DNA of 21,529 bases, from positions 1 through 21,529 of the forward strand of contig JAUYDD010000068.1 of assembly GCA_030704765.1 (NCBI GenBank), given 5' to 3'. Positions 13,466 to 20,694 of this stretch are shown here, piece by piece. Source of the DNA: Nanobdellota archaeon (GTDB lineage Archaea; Nanobdellota; Nanobdellia; Pacearchaeales; GW2011-AR1). The position numbers and the translations under genes were made by a program. The notes beneath the pieces were generated by a model. The model was not told the DNA's origin. It saw only the letters and a program-made list of their open reading frames with translations, and did not search any database. Within the stretch, counting starts at the first letter, position 1; each line of letters begins with the position of its first letter.

Positions 13466-13729
13466 ATGTATAAGATTCAAATAGCAAATGATAAAACAGA
13501 AAAGAGGTTGAGAGAATACATTCAACAAAGAAATGAAATTAAAAATAAACTTGACAGATTAAAGATTGATCCTAGAAGAGAATTGGATGCACATCATTTA
13601 CACGGAAGATTAGCTGGAAAATGGAGTTGTTGGCTAGGTTCAAACATAAGGTTAGTTTATACAATTAATGATTCAAATGAAACAATAATTATTGAAGCTG
13701 TTGGAACTCATAAAGCTTATAGAAATTAA
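13466..13729 (+). CDS. RelE/ParE (YafQ-type) toxin
   Basis: This 87-residue toxin of the RelE/ParE superfamily has an N-terminal helix pair (KRLREYIQQRNEIKNKLDRL), then LHGRLAGKWSCWLGSNIRLVYTIND and the end motif IIEAVGTHKAYRN, with His and Tyr near the C-terminus as in YafQ-like mRNA interferases. Members cut mRNA in the ribosome. The usual upstream antitoxin is absent. Instead a small antitoxin-like gene converges on it, sharing the TTAA at the two stops. Both lie between sites S5 and S6. Confidence 0.82.
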   Translation: MYKIQIANDKTEKRLREYIQQRNEIKNKLDRLKIDPRRELDAHHLHGRLAGKWSCWLGSNIRLVYTINDSNETIIIEAVGTHKAYRN

Positions 13730-13875
13730 TACTTAAACTCTTTTACTTTTCCTTTTTTTATATTGTCTTCACTTTCTAAAATCTGACACATAATATCTGG
13801 ATTCTGAAGTATTTTAATTGTTTCTTTCATACCTTCGTATTCTTTCAATGAAATTTTAATCATATTTTCTTCCAT
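13726..13875 (-). CDS. Small Phd/YefM-like antitoxin candidate (49 aa)
   Basis: From ATG 13875 (MEENMIKISLKEYEGMKET) the 49 residues resemble the C-terminal, toxin-wrapping part of Phd/YefM-type antitoxins: 'I.l.eYE.mKEt.kIL..p..m..Il...d.i.kGkv'. No DNA-binding N-terminal domain is present. A longer frame to 13971 exists but runs through the tRNA 3' half, so the internal start is preferred. It is convergent with the RelE-like toxin and overlaps it by 4 bp. Confidence 0.65.
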   Translation of the reverse strand: MEENMIKISLKEYEGMKETIKILQNPDIMCQILESEDNIKKGKVKEFKY

Positions 13876-13926
13876 AATAATTATCGATTTCTTAAGTTTA
13901 TAATGTTTTTGGTTTTTTGGTTTATA

Positions 13927-13969
13927 TGGACATACACTGTCCTCGAACTGCGGAATTCTCGGTGTAAAC
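13927..13969 (-). other. tRNA 3' half with recombination core S6
   Basis: Core GTTTACAC (13962-13969) is followed by exactly 35 nt: CGAGA, ATTC, CGCAG-TTCGAGG, ..., TATGTCC, A. The first nine bases equal the tRNA-Val 3' half. The T stem no longer pairs, so it is a pseudo-tRNA. Upstream GTATCCACAT resembles the S2 arm. Confidence 0.6.
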
Positions 13970-14119
13970 ATGTGGATACGTTTTTGGGTAAGAAAATTAA
14001 TAACCTTTGTTATGTGAGTTTTCGGGATTTTACAGCTTGAAGCATGGTTAATGAAAGTTACCTTTTATCGCGAGCGCTTATAAAATAATATTTTATGAGG
14101 TGTATTTAAAAAAGAATAA

Positions 14120-14713
14120 TTAATCAGAATCAACTAAATCTAAAGGATAACCAGACCCCATTGAAACATGCCTAATTTGAAATTGACCATTTGTTAGCTC
14201 TACATCCTGGATTTTTTCGATTTCTTCTGCTGTAAACCCCATTGAATTTGGATCAACCTCGATACTTTTGTATAATCTTAATGCCTCTTCAACATTTTTG
14301 CACTTAACTTTTTTAAATCTATGTTCAATATTACATTTGAAAACAAGATTTCTTTCAGTTATTCTTTCAACCCCCCTAGGAATTTTATTTTCTCTTATCC
14401 AAATATTATCATCTCCAAAAACATCTCTTGAAACAGTAACAGTATACATTCCAGCAACTCCATAAGGATTCCAAAAAGCTTCCCTCATTCCATAGCTTTC
14501 AACAACAGCTACAGACCTTATTCCATGGCCAAGTCTTCTTCTAGAATTTAAAATAAGTATATCTCCAGGATTATATTTATGATGCGGATTTGCCTCATAC
14601 CAATTACCTAATCTTGATAAAACTAAAGAATTGCTAGGAACAAACATACTCGTAAGTTTGCCTAATTTTTCATTCCCCCTATAATCTCCTTCATATCTTG
14701 TTGGTGGTTCCAT
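14120..14713 (-). CDS. Unrecognised protein (197 aa)
   Basis: I do not recognise this protein. It is soluble, rich in beta-prone stretches: MFVPSNSLVLSRLGNWYEA, then YNPGDILILNSRRRLGHGIRS, VAGMYTVTVSRDVFGDD and a helical end with EEALRLYKSIEVDPNSMG. The GDILIL segment recalls small barrel or ASCH/PUA-like domains, but this is weak. It is the only gene between sites S7 and S6 and reads in the same direction as the cargo genes of the next units. Confidence 0.7.
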   Translation of the reverse strand: MEPPTRYEGDYRGNEKLGKLTSMFVPSNSLVLSRLGNWYEANPHHKYNPGDILILNSRRRLGHGIRSVAVVESYGMREAFWNPYGVAGMYTVTVSRDVFGDDNIWIRENKIPRGVERITERNLVFKCNIEHRFKKVKCKNVEEALRLYKSIEVDPNSMGFTAEEIEKIQDVELTNGQFQIRHVSMGSGYPLDLVDSD

Positions 14714-14830
14714 TTTCTAATATCCCTATATGATAAGTAAAGGTTTTTAATCTTTTATGTTCATCAATTTTTATTCACAATAACTGACAAACAGCATCAT
14801 AAAAAGTTATTAAAAAATTAGGATAAAAAC

Positions 14831-14849
14831 ATATCTACTTTGTGTAAAC
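14831..14849 (-). other. Putative recombination site S7
   Basis: Minus strand GTTTACACAAAGTAGATATG: core plus the S3-type right arm, preceded by GATAGATC instead of a tRNA. It lies 12 bp past the phosphoesterase stop and marks the edge between the cassette-like region and the core genes. Confidence 0.55.
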
Positions 14850-14861
14850 GATCTATCTTAT

Positions 14862-15494
14862 CTATATCTCAATAATTGTTCCTTTTCTTCCAACACTAAT
14901 GACCCTTGTTTTTCCTATCATCTCAGAGAGGCCTTCTGCTTCATGGATATGGCCTGACAAGAAGATATCAGGCTTGAATCTTTCTATAGCTTTTCTTAAA
15001 ATAGGGCTTCCTGGAACACCTGAAAGTTCTGATTTAGTTCCAGCTGCATGAAGATGAGAGACAAGTATCTTTTTTTCCAAGTCCTTTATTTTTTCAAAAT
15101 CTTTTTTTAGTTTCTCATAAGCTTTTTTCTCATTCAATTCCATCTGCCAATCAGGGCTTCCAATGCCAAATATTCCAACATCTTCATATCTGGCATAGCG
15201 GTCCCCTATATTTTTTATTCCATATAGTTGTGACAAGAATTCTATTGTCTCTGAAGAGTCCCAGTTACCAGGCACAAAGACAACTCTTTCTCCTTTCTCT
15301 ATGAATGGTTTCAGGAGATTCTTTGTCTCAATTGGGCTTGTGATATCTCCTGTAAGGATGACAAGGTCTACTTTTTCTTTATAAGCTTTTTCAGCAAGTT
15401 TCTTTGAAACACTTGAATCTCCGTGGAAATCTCCTGCTGCAAGTATTTTGAATTTCTTTCTTTCTTTATCTGGTTTTTTAATATCTGCTTTCAT
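14862..15494 (-). CDS. Calcineurin-like metallophosphoesterase
   Basis: This 210-residue protein shows all five metal motifs of the superfamily: AAGDFHGD (D and H), LTGDITS, VPGNWDS (a GNxD variant of GNHD), VSHLHAAG and SGHIHEAEG. It is a short, soluble single-domain enzyme like archaeal YfcE/MJ0936-type phosphodiesterases, with a two-metal centre and unknown natural substrate. It follows serS by 53 bp in the same direction and may share its transcript. Confidence 0.92.
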   Translation of the reverse strand: MKADIKKPDKERKKFKILAAGDFHGDSSVSKKLAEKAYKEKVDLVILTGDITSPIETKNLLKPFIEKGERVVFVPGNWDSSETIEFLSQLYGIKNIGDRYARYEDVGIFGIGSPDWQMELNEKKAYEKLKKDFEKIKDLEKKILVSHLHAAGTKSELSGVPGSPILRKAIERFKPDIFLSGHIHEAEGLSEMIGKTRVISVGRKGTIIEI

Positions 15495-15547
15495 ATCAAT
15501 AAACTAAGAAATATTTATGCATTTTTATAGTTAATGATTTTATTTTT

Positions 15548-16858
15548 CTATGTTTTTTCTAGGCCTGTAACTTGCTTTTTGGTGGGTTTTATTTCCTTAA
15601 ACCTCGTATACTTCCAAAGGACTTTTGGAATTTTGATAGAACCGTCTTTTTGCTGATGATTTTCCATTAATGCTACAAGTGCTCTTGAATTAGCAAGAAC
15701 AGTATTATTTAAGGTATGGGAAAAATAATTTCCATCTGGTCCATTAATCTTTATATTAAGCCTTCTAGCTTGAGCTTCTTCCATGTTTGTCAAAGAACCA
15801 ACTTCAAAATATTTTTGTTGTCTTGGAGACCAGGCTTCAACATCGCAGGATTTTGCTTTCAAGTCTGCTAAGTCTCCTGAACAGCATTCCAAGACTCTTA
15901 TTGGAATCTCTAAAGCTTTGAAGACATTTATTGTATGAGACAACATTTCATCATAGAATTTATAAGAATCTTTTGGCTCGCATATAACTACCATTTCTTG
16001 TTTATAAAATTGATGCACCCTATAGACTCCTTTTTCATCTATTCCATGAGCACCGATCTCTTTTCTGAAACAAGGTGAGAATGCAGTGATTTTTTGCGGA
16101 ATATCTCCTTTTTGAAGAACTTTATCCATATACATTCCAATTACTGAATGTTCTGAAGTTCCTATGAGATAAAGATCTTCTCCTTCTATCTTATACATCA
16201 TATTATCCATTTCAGCAAATGACATCACACCTTCAACAACTTTTTTCCTTATTAATAGAGGAGGCTCAATATATTCATAACCTTGCTCTATCATATAATC
16301 TCTTGCAAAATTTATAAGAGCTGAACTTAATTGAGCTATTTTTCCTTTAAGATAATAAAAGCCCTTGCCTGAAATCTCCCTTGCTGTATCAAAGTCTGCT
16401 CCTCCTAATTTTTCAGCTAATTCTGCGTGATTTATAATTTCAAAATTTGGTTTAGGAATTTTTCCTATTTTTTTTATTTCAACATTTTCTGTTGCATCTT
16501 TTCCAATTGGAACTGATGAATGAATTATATTTGGAATTTTATACATAATTTCTTTTATTTCTTCTGAGAGCTTTTTTTCTTTTTCTTCAAGTTTTGCAAT
16601 TTCTTCAGGTATTGATTTTGCTTTTTTTATTAAGAGAGAAGCTTTTTTTTCATCTTTTTTCTTTTTTGATTCATTAATTTCTTCAGAAATAATATTTCTT
16701 TGTTTTCTTAGATTATCAGCTTCATACTTGCATTTTCTCCATTCTTCATCAAGTTTTTTAACTTGATTTACTAAAGGAAGTTTCTCATTTTGAAATTTCT
16801 TTTTTATGTTTTCTTTTACAAATTCCGGATTTTCCCTTATTAGTTTGATGTCTAGCAT
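15548..16858 (-). CDS. serS: Seryl-tRNA synthetase
   Basis: This 436-residue class II enzyme charges tRNA-Ser. Residues ~30-105 form the antiparallel coiled-coil arm (NLRKQRNIISEEINESKKK ...) that grips the tRNA-Ser long variable arm. Motif 2 is FSPCFRKEIGAHG with VHQFYKQEMV. Motif 3 is NNTVLANSRALVALMENHQ. LIGTSEHSVIGMY is the TxE serine-binding region. It is the standard (not methanogenic) SerRS type and full-length. Two CCTAGG palindromes upstream may regulate it. Confidence 0.97.
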   Translation of the reverse strand: MLDIKLIRENPEFVKENIKKKFQNEKLPLVNQVKKLDEEWRKCKYEADNLRKQRNIISEEINESKKKKDEKKASLLIKKAKSIPEEIAKLEEKEKKLSEEIKEIMYKIPNIIHSSVPIGKDATENVEIKKIGKIPKPNFEIINHAELAEKLGGADFDTAREISGKGFYYLKGKIAQLSSALINFARDYMIEQGYEYIEPPLLIRKKVVEGVMSFAEMDNMMYKIEGEDLYLIGTSEHSVIGMYMDKVLQKGDIPQKITAFSPCFRKEIGAHGIDEKGVYRVHQFYKQEMVVICEPKDSYKFYDEMLSHTINVFKALEIPIRVLECCSGDLADLKAKSCDVEAWSPRQQKYFEVGSLTNMEEAQARRLNIKINGPDGNYFSHTLNNTVLANSRALVALMENHQQKDGSIKIPKVLWKYTRFKEIKPTKKQVTGLEKT

Positions 16859-16866
16859 TATCTACG

Positions 16867-16952
16867 AAACCTAGGTTTCTTAGATGTATTTTCCTAAATT
16901 TGCATGCATTAATATGCATGTTAAATAGAGGTTTATTCTAATAACCTAGGTT
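16867..16952. promoter_or_regulatory. Paired CCTAGG palindromes upstream of serS
   Basis: AAACCTAGGTTT (16867-16878) lies 8 bp before the serS ATG and AACCTAGGTT recurs at 16943-16952, 75 bp away. Between them is CATGCAT-TAAT-ATGCATG (16903-16920). Two like palindromes around a promoter suggest a dimeric repressor binding site; the regulator is unknown. Confidence 0.4.
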
Positions 16953-17051
16953 TACCTATATTAATAGAAATCAAGTATTTTTAAGGGTTTTGGGAGATGA
17001 TTATCTTGACTCCACTTTCTTTGATTTCTCAACTTGAAACAGAAATAAATC

Positions 17052-18629
17052 TTATTTTTTTTCAGCAGCTTCTATTAATCTCATGTAGTGACTTAGATAT
17101 TTTTTTGCAGAGCCTCTTGGGCCAAGCCAAGTGAAGTCTTCTTTTACTGCTCTTTGAATTAATTCTTTCCATAATCCTTGATTTTGATATGCTTGTTCTG
17201 CATTATTTATAGCATTATTTATGCTTTTAGTTGAAAGGTCTTGTATTTTAAATCCATATCCATTATCACCATTATAAAACTGGATTGTATCATGATGTCC
17301 TCCAACATCTGTAACTATAGGAAGAGCTCCATAAGCCATTCCTTCGATTTGAGTATAACCAAATGGTTCATATCTAGAAGGCTGAAGTATAGCATCACTT
17401 GCAGCTAATGCTAAATGCTGAAGTTCTGGTTTTGCAAAACAAGTGTGAGTGAAAACACTTCGTCCTAATGACTCTACATGTGCTTTAACATCGGAATTTA
17501 GAGGATCACCTATTATTAATAATTGCGCAGTATTAATACCAAATCTTTCTCTTAATGCATATACTGTTTGATATATTCCTTTTTGATTTGTAAGCCTGCA
17601 CATCATTGTAATCCACATTTTATCAGGATCAAGATTCACTTGTCTTCTTCGTGTTTTATATTTTTCAGAATAAAGGGTAGTAAATCTTCTTTTGTTTGCT
17701 TTTTTTGCTTCTGAAACTTCATCTGGATTTTGTGGATTGAATCTTTCTATTAATTCATCATTAATTGGATTAAAAACATCAGGGTCTAATCCGTTTAATA
17801 TTCCTTCCAAGCCTTTTCTTTTAAACACTTCTAAAACTCTTGGATTAATTCCCTCTCTACCTGCTAGAATTTCTTGTGCTTCTGTTGGACTAACTGTTGT
17901 TAAAAAATCTGAATATTCAGAACCTAATTCTAACAAGCTTGTAAAAACTCTATTTCCAGCAGATATATGACTACCAAGAATATGGTTTAAATGAGCAAAT
18001 CTATTTTGCATATCTTCAGGAGTTTCATTCATATCAGGAATAGTTCCTGAATAATTTGCATTATGTGTTGTTAAAACAACAGGAATTTTATTTGTCTGAG
18101 GATACCATAGATTTCTTAAAAAAAACGAAGCAGAAGCTGAAGTCCATTCATGAAGATGTATAACATCAGGTTTTAAGTTCGCTTTCTCCATTGCTCTTGG
18201 AACTGCATTTGCAAATCTTAATAATGCATGGAATCTTTTTTTGTCCATATGAGATGAATATATTCCTGTATGAGCTGAATCATTTATATCAGGAACATAT
18301 TGAAAATCAAATTCAACTGATTCTTGTTTTTGTTGTACTGATCCTTTTTGGGGTTCTATTAACCCTGGATTAATTCCAGAAACTTTGTATATTTTAATGC
18401 CATTAACTTCTGTTTCATGAACTACAAGTCCGCCTTTTGTAGCAAAAGGTTCTCTAGTATAAGTTTCTGCTTCTCCAGATTTTGCATAGCATGGCATCAT
18501 TACTGCAACATCCATGCCTAATTGCATTAATGAATTAGATAATCCAGAAACAGCCATAGCAAGTCCGCCAACCATAGTATCTCCATAAAATTCAGGAGTT
18601 ACCATCAATACTTTTTTTACATCCGCCAT
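17052..18629 (-). CDS. glgA: Glycogen/starch synthase (GT5 family)
   Basis: This 525-residue protein starts at ATG 18629 (MADVKKVLMVTPEFYG). GGLAMAVSGL near the N-terminus is the KxGGL-type donor-binding loop. VIHLHEWTSA and VVLTTHNANYSG follow in the first Rossmann domain. WITMMCRLTNQKG and RYEPFGYTQIEGMAYG are the C-terminal GT-B motifs with the conserved E and G residues. It adds glucose from ADP- or UDP-glucose to alpha-1,4-glucan. The frame is open to 18761, but that part is an AT-rich leader running into repeat copy 8. No other glycogen gene is adjacent. Confidence 0.9.
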   Translation of the reverse strand: MADVKKVLMVTPEFYGDTMVGGLAMAVSGLSNSLMQLGMDVAVMMPCYAKSGEAETYTREPFATKGGLVVHETEVNGIKIYKVSGINPGLIEPQKGSVQQKQESVEFDFQYVPDINDSAHTGIYSSHMDKKRFHALLRFANAVPRAMEKANLKPDVIHLHEWTSASASFFLRNLWYPQTNKIPVVLTTHNANYSGTIPDMNETPEDMQNRFAHLNHILGSHISAGNRVFTSLLELGSEYSDFLTTVSPTEAQEILAGREGINPRVLEVFKRKGLEGILNGLDPDVFNPINDELIERFNPQNPDEVSEAKKANKRRFTTLYSEKYKTRRRQVNLDPDKMWITMMCRLTNQKGIYQTVYALRERFGINTAQLLIIGDPLNSDVKAHVESLGRSVFTHTCFAKPELQHLALAASDAILQPSRYEPFGYTQIEGMAYGALPIVTDVGGHHDTIQFYNGDNGYGFKIQDLSTKSINNAINNAEQAYQNQGLWKELIQRAVKEDFTWLGPRGSAKKYLSHYMRLIEAAEKK

Positions 18630-18735
18630 TAAAATTTTATGAAATAAGGATATATAAATATTATTGCAAATATAAATGTCATATTGCAAAGAACAAAAAG
18701 ATTTTTTTATTAGCAGCAACAAGCTTAATTTTAAT

Positions 18736-18871
18736 ATCAAAAAAACAATGTGCCACCACATCCTAAAGGATGTGGTTTGTGTCAGGCACTTGTTTTAGGA
18801 TGCTCCGAAATTGATAATAGTATCTTTTATTACGCTCCATAATAAATTATGGAGTTATCAATTTCGAACAT
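18736..18871 (-). repeat. Hairpin repeat element, copy 8
   Basis: Minus strand: ATGTT, A stem CGAAATTGATAA/TTATCAATTTCG with inner CTCCATAA/TTATGGAG, GAGCATCC, B stem AAAACAAGTGCC/GGCAC-A-TTGTTTT, inner CCACATCC/GGATGTGG, end TTTTGAT. Both outer stems differ from copy 4 with pairing kept. It lies between divergent genes. Confidence 0.92.
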
Positions 18872-18987
18872 ATTATTTATAATATATATTTTATCAAGAT
18901 TATAATTAAATGATATAGTAGTAACATAGAGTTACTATTTTATTATATAACTTTTTTTTTATTACTAACTGATGAATTTTTCATATA

Positions 18988-19002
18988 GAAAGTTTTATAA
19001 AT
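18988..19002 (+). promoter_or_regulatory. Candidate BRE/TATA promoter for the winged-helix gene
   Basis: GAAAG (18988-18992) followed by TTTTATAAAT is a good archaeal BRE plus TATA box. Transcription would begin near 19026, inside the palindrome at 19024-19060. Confidence 0.5.
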
Positions 19003-19023
19003 GACTATAATGCTACTTATATT

Positions 19024-19060
19024 ATTCTAAAATAGTATACAAGAAAACTACTTTTAGAAT
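19024..19060 (+). promoter_or_regulatory. Candidate operator palindrome
   Basis: ATTCTAAAATAGT (19024-19036) pairs with ACTACTTTTAGAAT (19047-19060) except for one extra C. It covers the predicted transcription start and precedes a winged-helix gene by 22 bp, fitting autoregulation. Confidence 0.45.
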
Positions 19061-19082
19061 AAATATAAACGAAAATCTTAAA

Positions 19083-19346
19083 ATGAAAGACAACTTTGAT
19101 ATCTTTTTTAGAAGAAAGCCAGCTTTAATGCTAGTTGCTCTAAGGAAAATGTCTAAGGTAAGGTATGGTTCTGTTCTTGCTAAGGAAGTCGACTGCACTT
19201 ATTCGCATGCAGTTAAAATATTGCAAACATTAGAAAGTCTTGGGTTAGTTAGCTTCCAAAAAAAAGGAAGAATTAAACTAATAGAATTGACAAAGAAAGG
19301 CGAAGAGATTTCTGAATGTATAGACTCAATAAGAAGAAAGTTATAA
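19083..19346 (+). CDS. Winged-helix DNA-binding protein (MarR-like, 87 aa)
   Basis: This is a single winged helix. Helices KPALMLVALRKMSK, GSVLAKEVDCTYSHAVKILQ and TLESLGLVSFQKKGRI are followed by a beta wing and KKGEEISECIDSIRRKL. YSHAVKILQTLESLGLV is the recognition helix region of archaeal MarR/PadR-like regulators. The small size and lack of an effector domain are common in archaea. A promoter and a palindrome covering the start site lie upstream, and a hairpin follows the stop. Its targets beyond itself are unknown. Confidence 0.85.
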   Translation: MKDNFDIFFRRKPALMLVALRKMSKVRYGSVLAKEVDCTYSHAVKILQTLESLGLVSFQKKGRIKLIELTKKGEEISECIDSIRRKL

Positions 19347-19347
19347 T

Positions 19348-19370
19348 CCTCTTACTTTAGATACAAGAGG
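19348..19370 (+). terminator. Hairpin after the winged-helix gene
   Basis: CCTCTT - 11 nt - AAGAGG directly follows the stop, with T-rich tracts 20-50 bp further on, as in archaeal terminators. Confidence 0.5.
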
Positions 19371-19502
19371 TGTTTAGAGTGGAAAATAGTTTTTACTTTT
19401 TATTTTTTTATAAACTTCTTTTTTTATTTTTTCTGGATTAAATAGAAGTTCATAAAAATATAGTAAATGACAGAATAAATTGAGCAAAATTTATGTCATT
19501 TC

Positions 19503-19554
19503 CTAAATAGACAAATAACAAAATTTTTCCGAAAATTTATGTTATTTGCTATAA
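19503..19554 (+). repeat. 52-bp dispersed repeat, copy 2
   Basis: Identical to 90-141, including the bulged-A hairpin. Nineteen bp later a family-2 element begins. The stretch 19371-19502 before it is AT-rich with no gene. Confidence 0.9.
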
Positions 19555-19572
19555 TATGAAAGTAAACCAAAC

Positions 19573-19684
19573 ATGTCAAGAACTCTGGATTGAAATCCAG
19601 AGCGTTGAGTTCTTGAGCACTCCCAAAAATGCCTTTTCTTTTTACCTATTAAAATGAGTAGGGTACGAAAAGAGCATTTTTGAT
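19573..19684 (+). repeat. Family-2 hairpin element, solo copy
   Basis: ATGTC; A stem TCAAGAACTC/GAGTTCTTGA with inner CTCTGGATT/ATCCAGAG; GAGCACTCC; B stem CAAAAATGC-CTTTTC / GAAAAG-A-GCATTTTTG with bulged A; end TTTTTGAT. It has the same plan and junction sequences as family 1 with unrelated stems. It is the same element as the one nested in copy 2. Confidence 0.9.
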
Positions 19685-19732
19685 GTCTTAACAATTGCTC
19701 TAACTCAAATTAAGAAAAAATATTCATCATAG

Positions 19733-20443
19733 CTATCTACTTCTAATAACACCTATATGTGGACAATACTTTCTGACTGGACAACGCGAGCACCATGGAG
19801 ATACAGGAAGGCAGATTGTTTTTCCAAACAAGACAAAGATTCCATTAAATTCAAACCAGTATTTTTTGGGAAGAATTTGTTCTAATACTTTTTCAGTTTC
19901 TATAGGATATTTTGTATTTATCCAGCCTAATCTATTAGGTATCCTATGGCAATGAGTGTCTATTGGAAGTGCTGGTTTATCAAATGCAAAATTTAAGACA
20001 ATATTAGCTGTTTTTGGGCCTATACCTTTTATTGAAAGGAGTTCTTCTTTTGTTTCTGGAACAATTCCATTGAATCTTTCAATTAATTCTCTTGAAACAT
20101 GCTTTAATGTCAAAGCTTTTTTATGATAATGTCCTGTTGAATAAATAATTGCTTCTAGTCTTCCTAAAGGCATTGTTAAGATTTTTTGAGGAGTATCTGC
20201 TATTGTAAACAGGTTTTTAGAAATCTTTTCAGTTGTCTCATCTTTTGCCCTCAGGGATAATAAACAGGAAATCAAGATTTTAAAAGGATCTTTGTTTTTA
20301 TCTTTTCTCATTCTGTTTAAAGTAGTCCTATCTGTATAATTAAAATGCTTTTCTAATATTTGCATTATTGTGTCAATATTTTGATGGTTTCTAATTGAAT
20401 CAGAATTTTGATTATCTGAATTGAAATTTCCCCTCTTTATCAT
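19733..20443 (-). CDS. nth: Endonuclease III-like DNA glycosylase/AP lyase
   Basis: This 236-residue enzyme removes oxidised pyrimidines and nicks the abasic site. The helix-hairpin-helix is LLSIKGIGPKTANIVLNFA with the catalytic Lys in GIGPKTA. LPIDTHCHRI holds the catalytic Asp. The C-terminal C-x6-C-x2-C-x5-C set (CLPVSPWCSRCPVRKYC) binds the [4Fe-4S] cluster. The first ~20 residues are a polar extension (Asn/Asp/Ser-rich) not shared by the bacterial enzyme; MQILEKHFN at about residue 27 is another possible start. It stands alone. Confidence 0.95.
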   Translation of the reverse strand: MIKRGNFNSDNQNSDSIRNHQNIDTIMQILEKHFNYTDRTTLNRMRKDKNKDPFKILISCLLSLRAKDETTEKISKNLFTIADTPQKILTMPLGRLEAIIYSTGHYHKKALTLKHVSRELIERFNGIVPETKEELLSIKGIGPKTANIVLNFAFDKPALPIDTHCHRIPNRLGWINTKYPIETEKVLEQILPKKYWFEFNGIFVLFGKTICLPVSPWCSRCPVRKYCPHIGVIRSR

Positions 20444-20565
20444 ATTACCAAGGGGATTTTTTGGTTTTTAAAAGTTGTTGTGATTAGAATTATGATTTTT
20501 TAGAAAAGTCATGGCTTTGATACAGAGAATAGAATTTTCTGATACTCTAGATTCCATAGGAATTT

Positions 20566-20584
20566 ATGATCCCGAGGGGATTTG
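20566..20584 (-). repeat. Copy of the tRNA-Lys 3' end (att-like)
   Basis: ATGaTCCCGAGGGGATTTG matches 21265-21283 inside tRNA-Lys at 18 of 19 positions, same orientation, 699 bp away. The stretch between holds one gene (173 aa). This is the layout of an element integrated at a tRNA 3' end. Otherwise 20444-20694 contains no gene that I can support. Confidence 0.8.
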
Positions 20585-20694
20585 GGATGTTTGGTTACAA
20601 AAGTTGGGAAAAGCTGATTAGAGGGAAGATTTTTAAATGTCTTAATTTTATTTAAACTACCTTTGGGAAGAAGAGTTTGTGATAAAAATTTAAA

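Noticed and set aside
9815..14849. Classical integron attC sites
   Set aside because: The core GTTTACAC does not fit the attC core GTTRRRY, there is no R'/R'' and L'/L'' layout, and no IntI gene is visible.
18630..18761. N-terminal extension of glycogen synthase by 44 residues
   Set aside because: Composition is AT-driven (Ile/Leu/Asn/Tyr), it runs into repeat copy 8, and MADVKKVLMVTPEF is the normal start of GT5 enzymes.
4396..19684. CRISPR array or direct-repeat array
   Set aside because: Copies are kilobases apart, palindromic and of varying length, with genes between.
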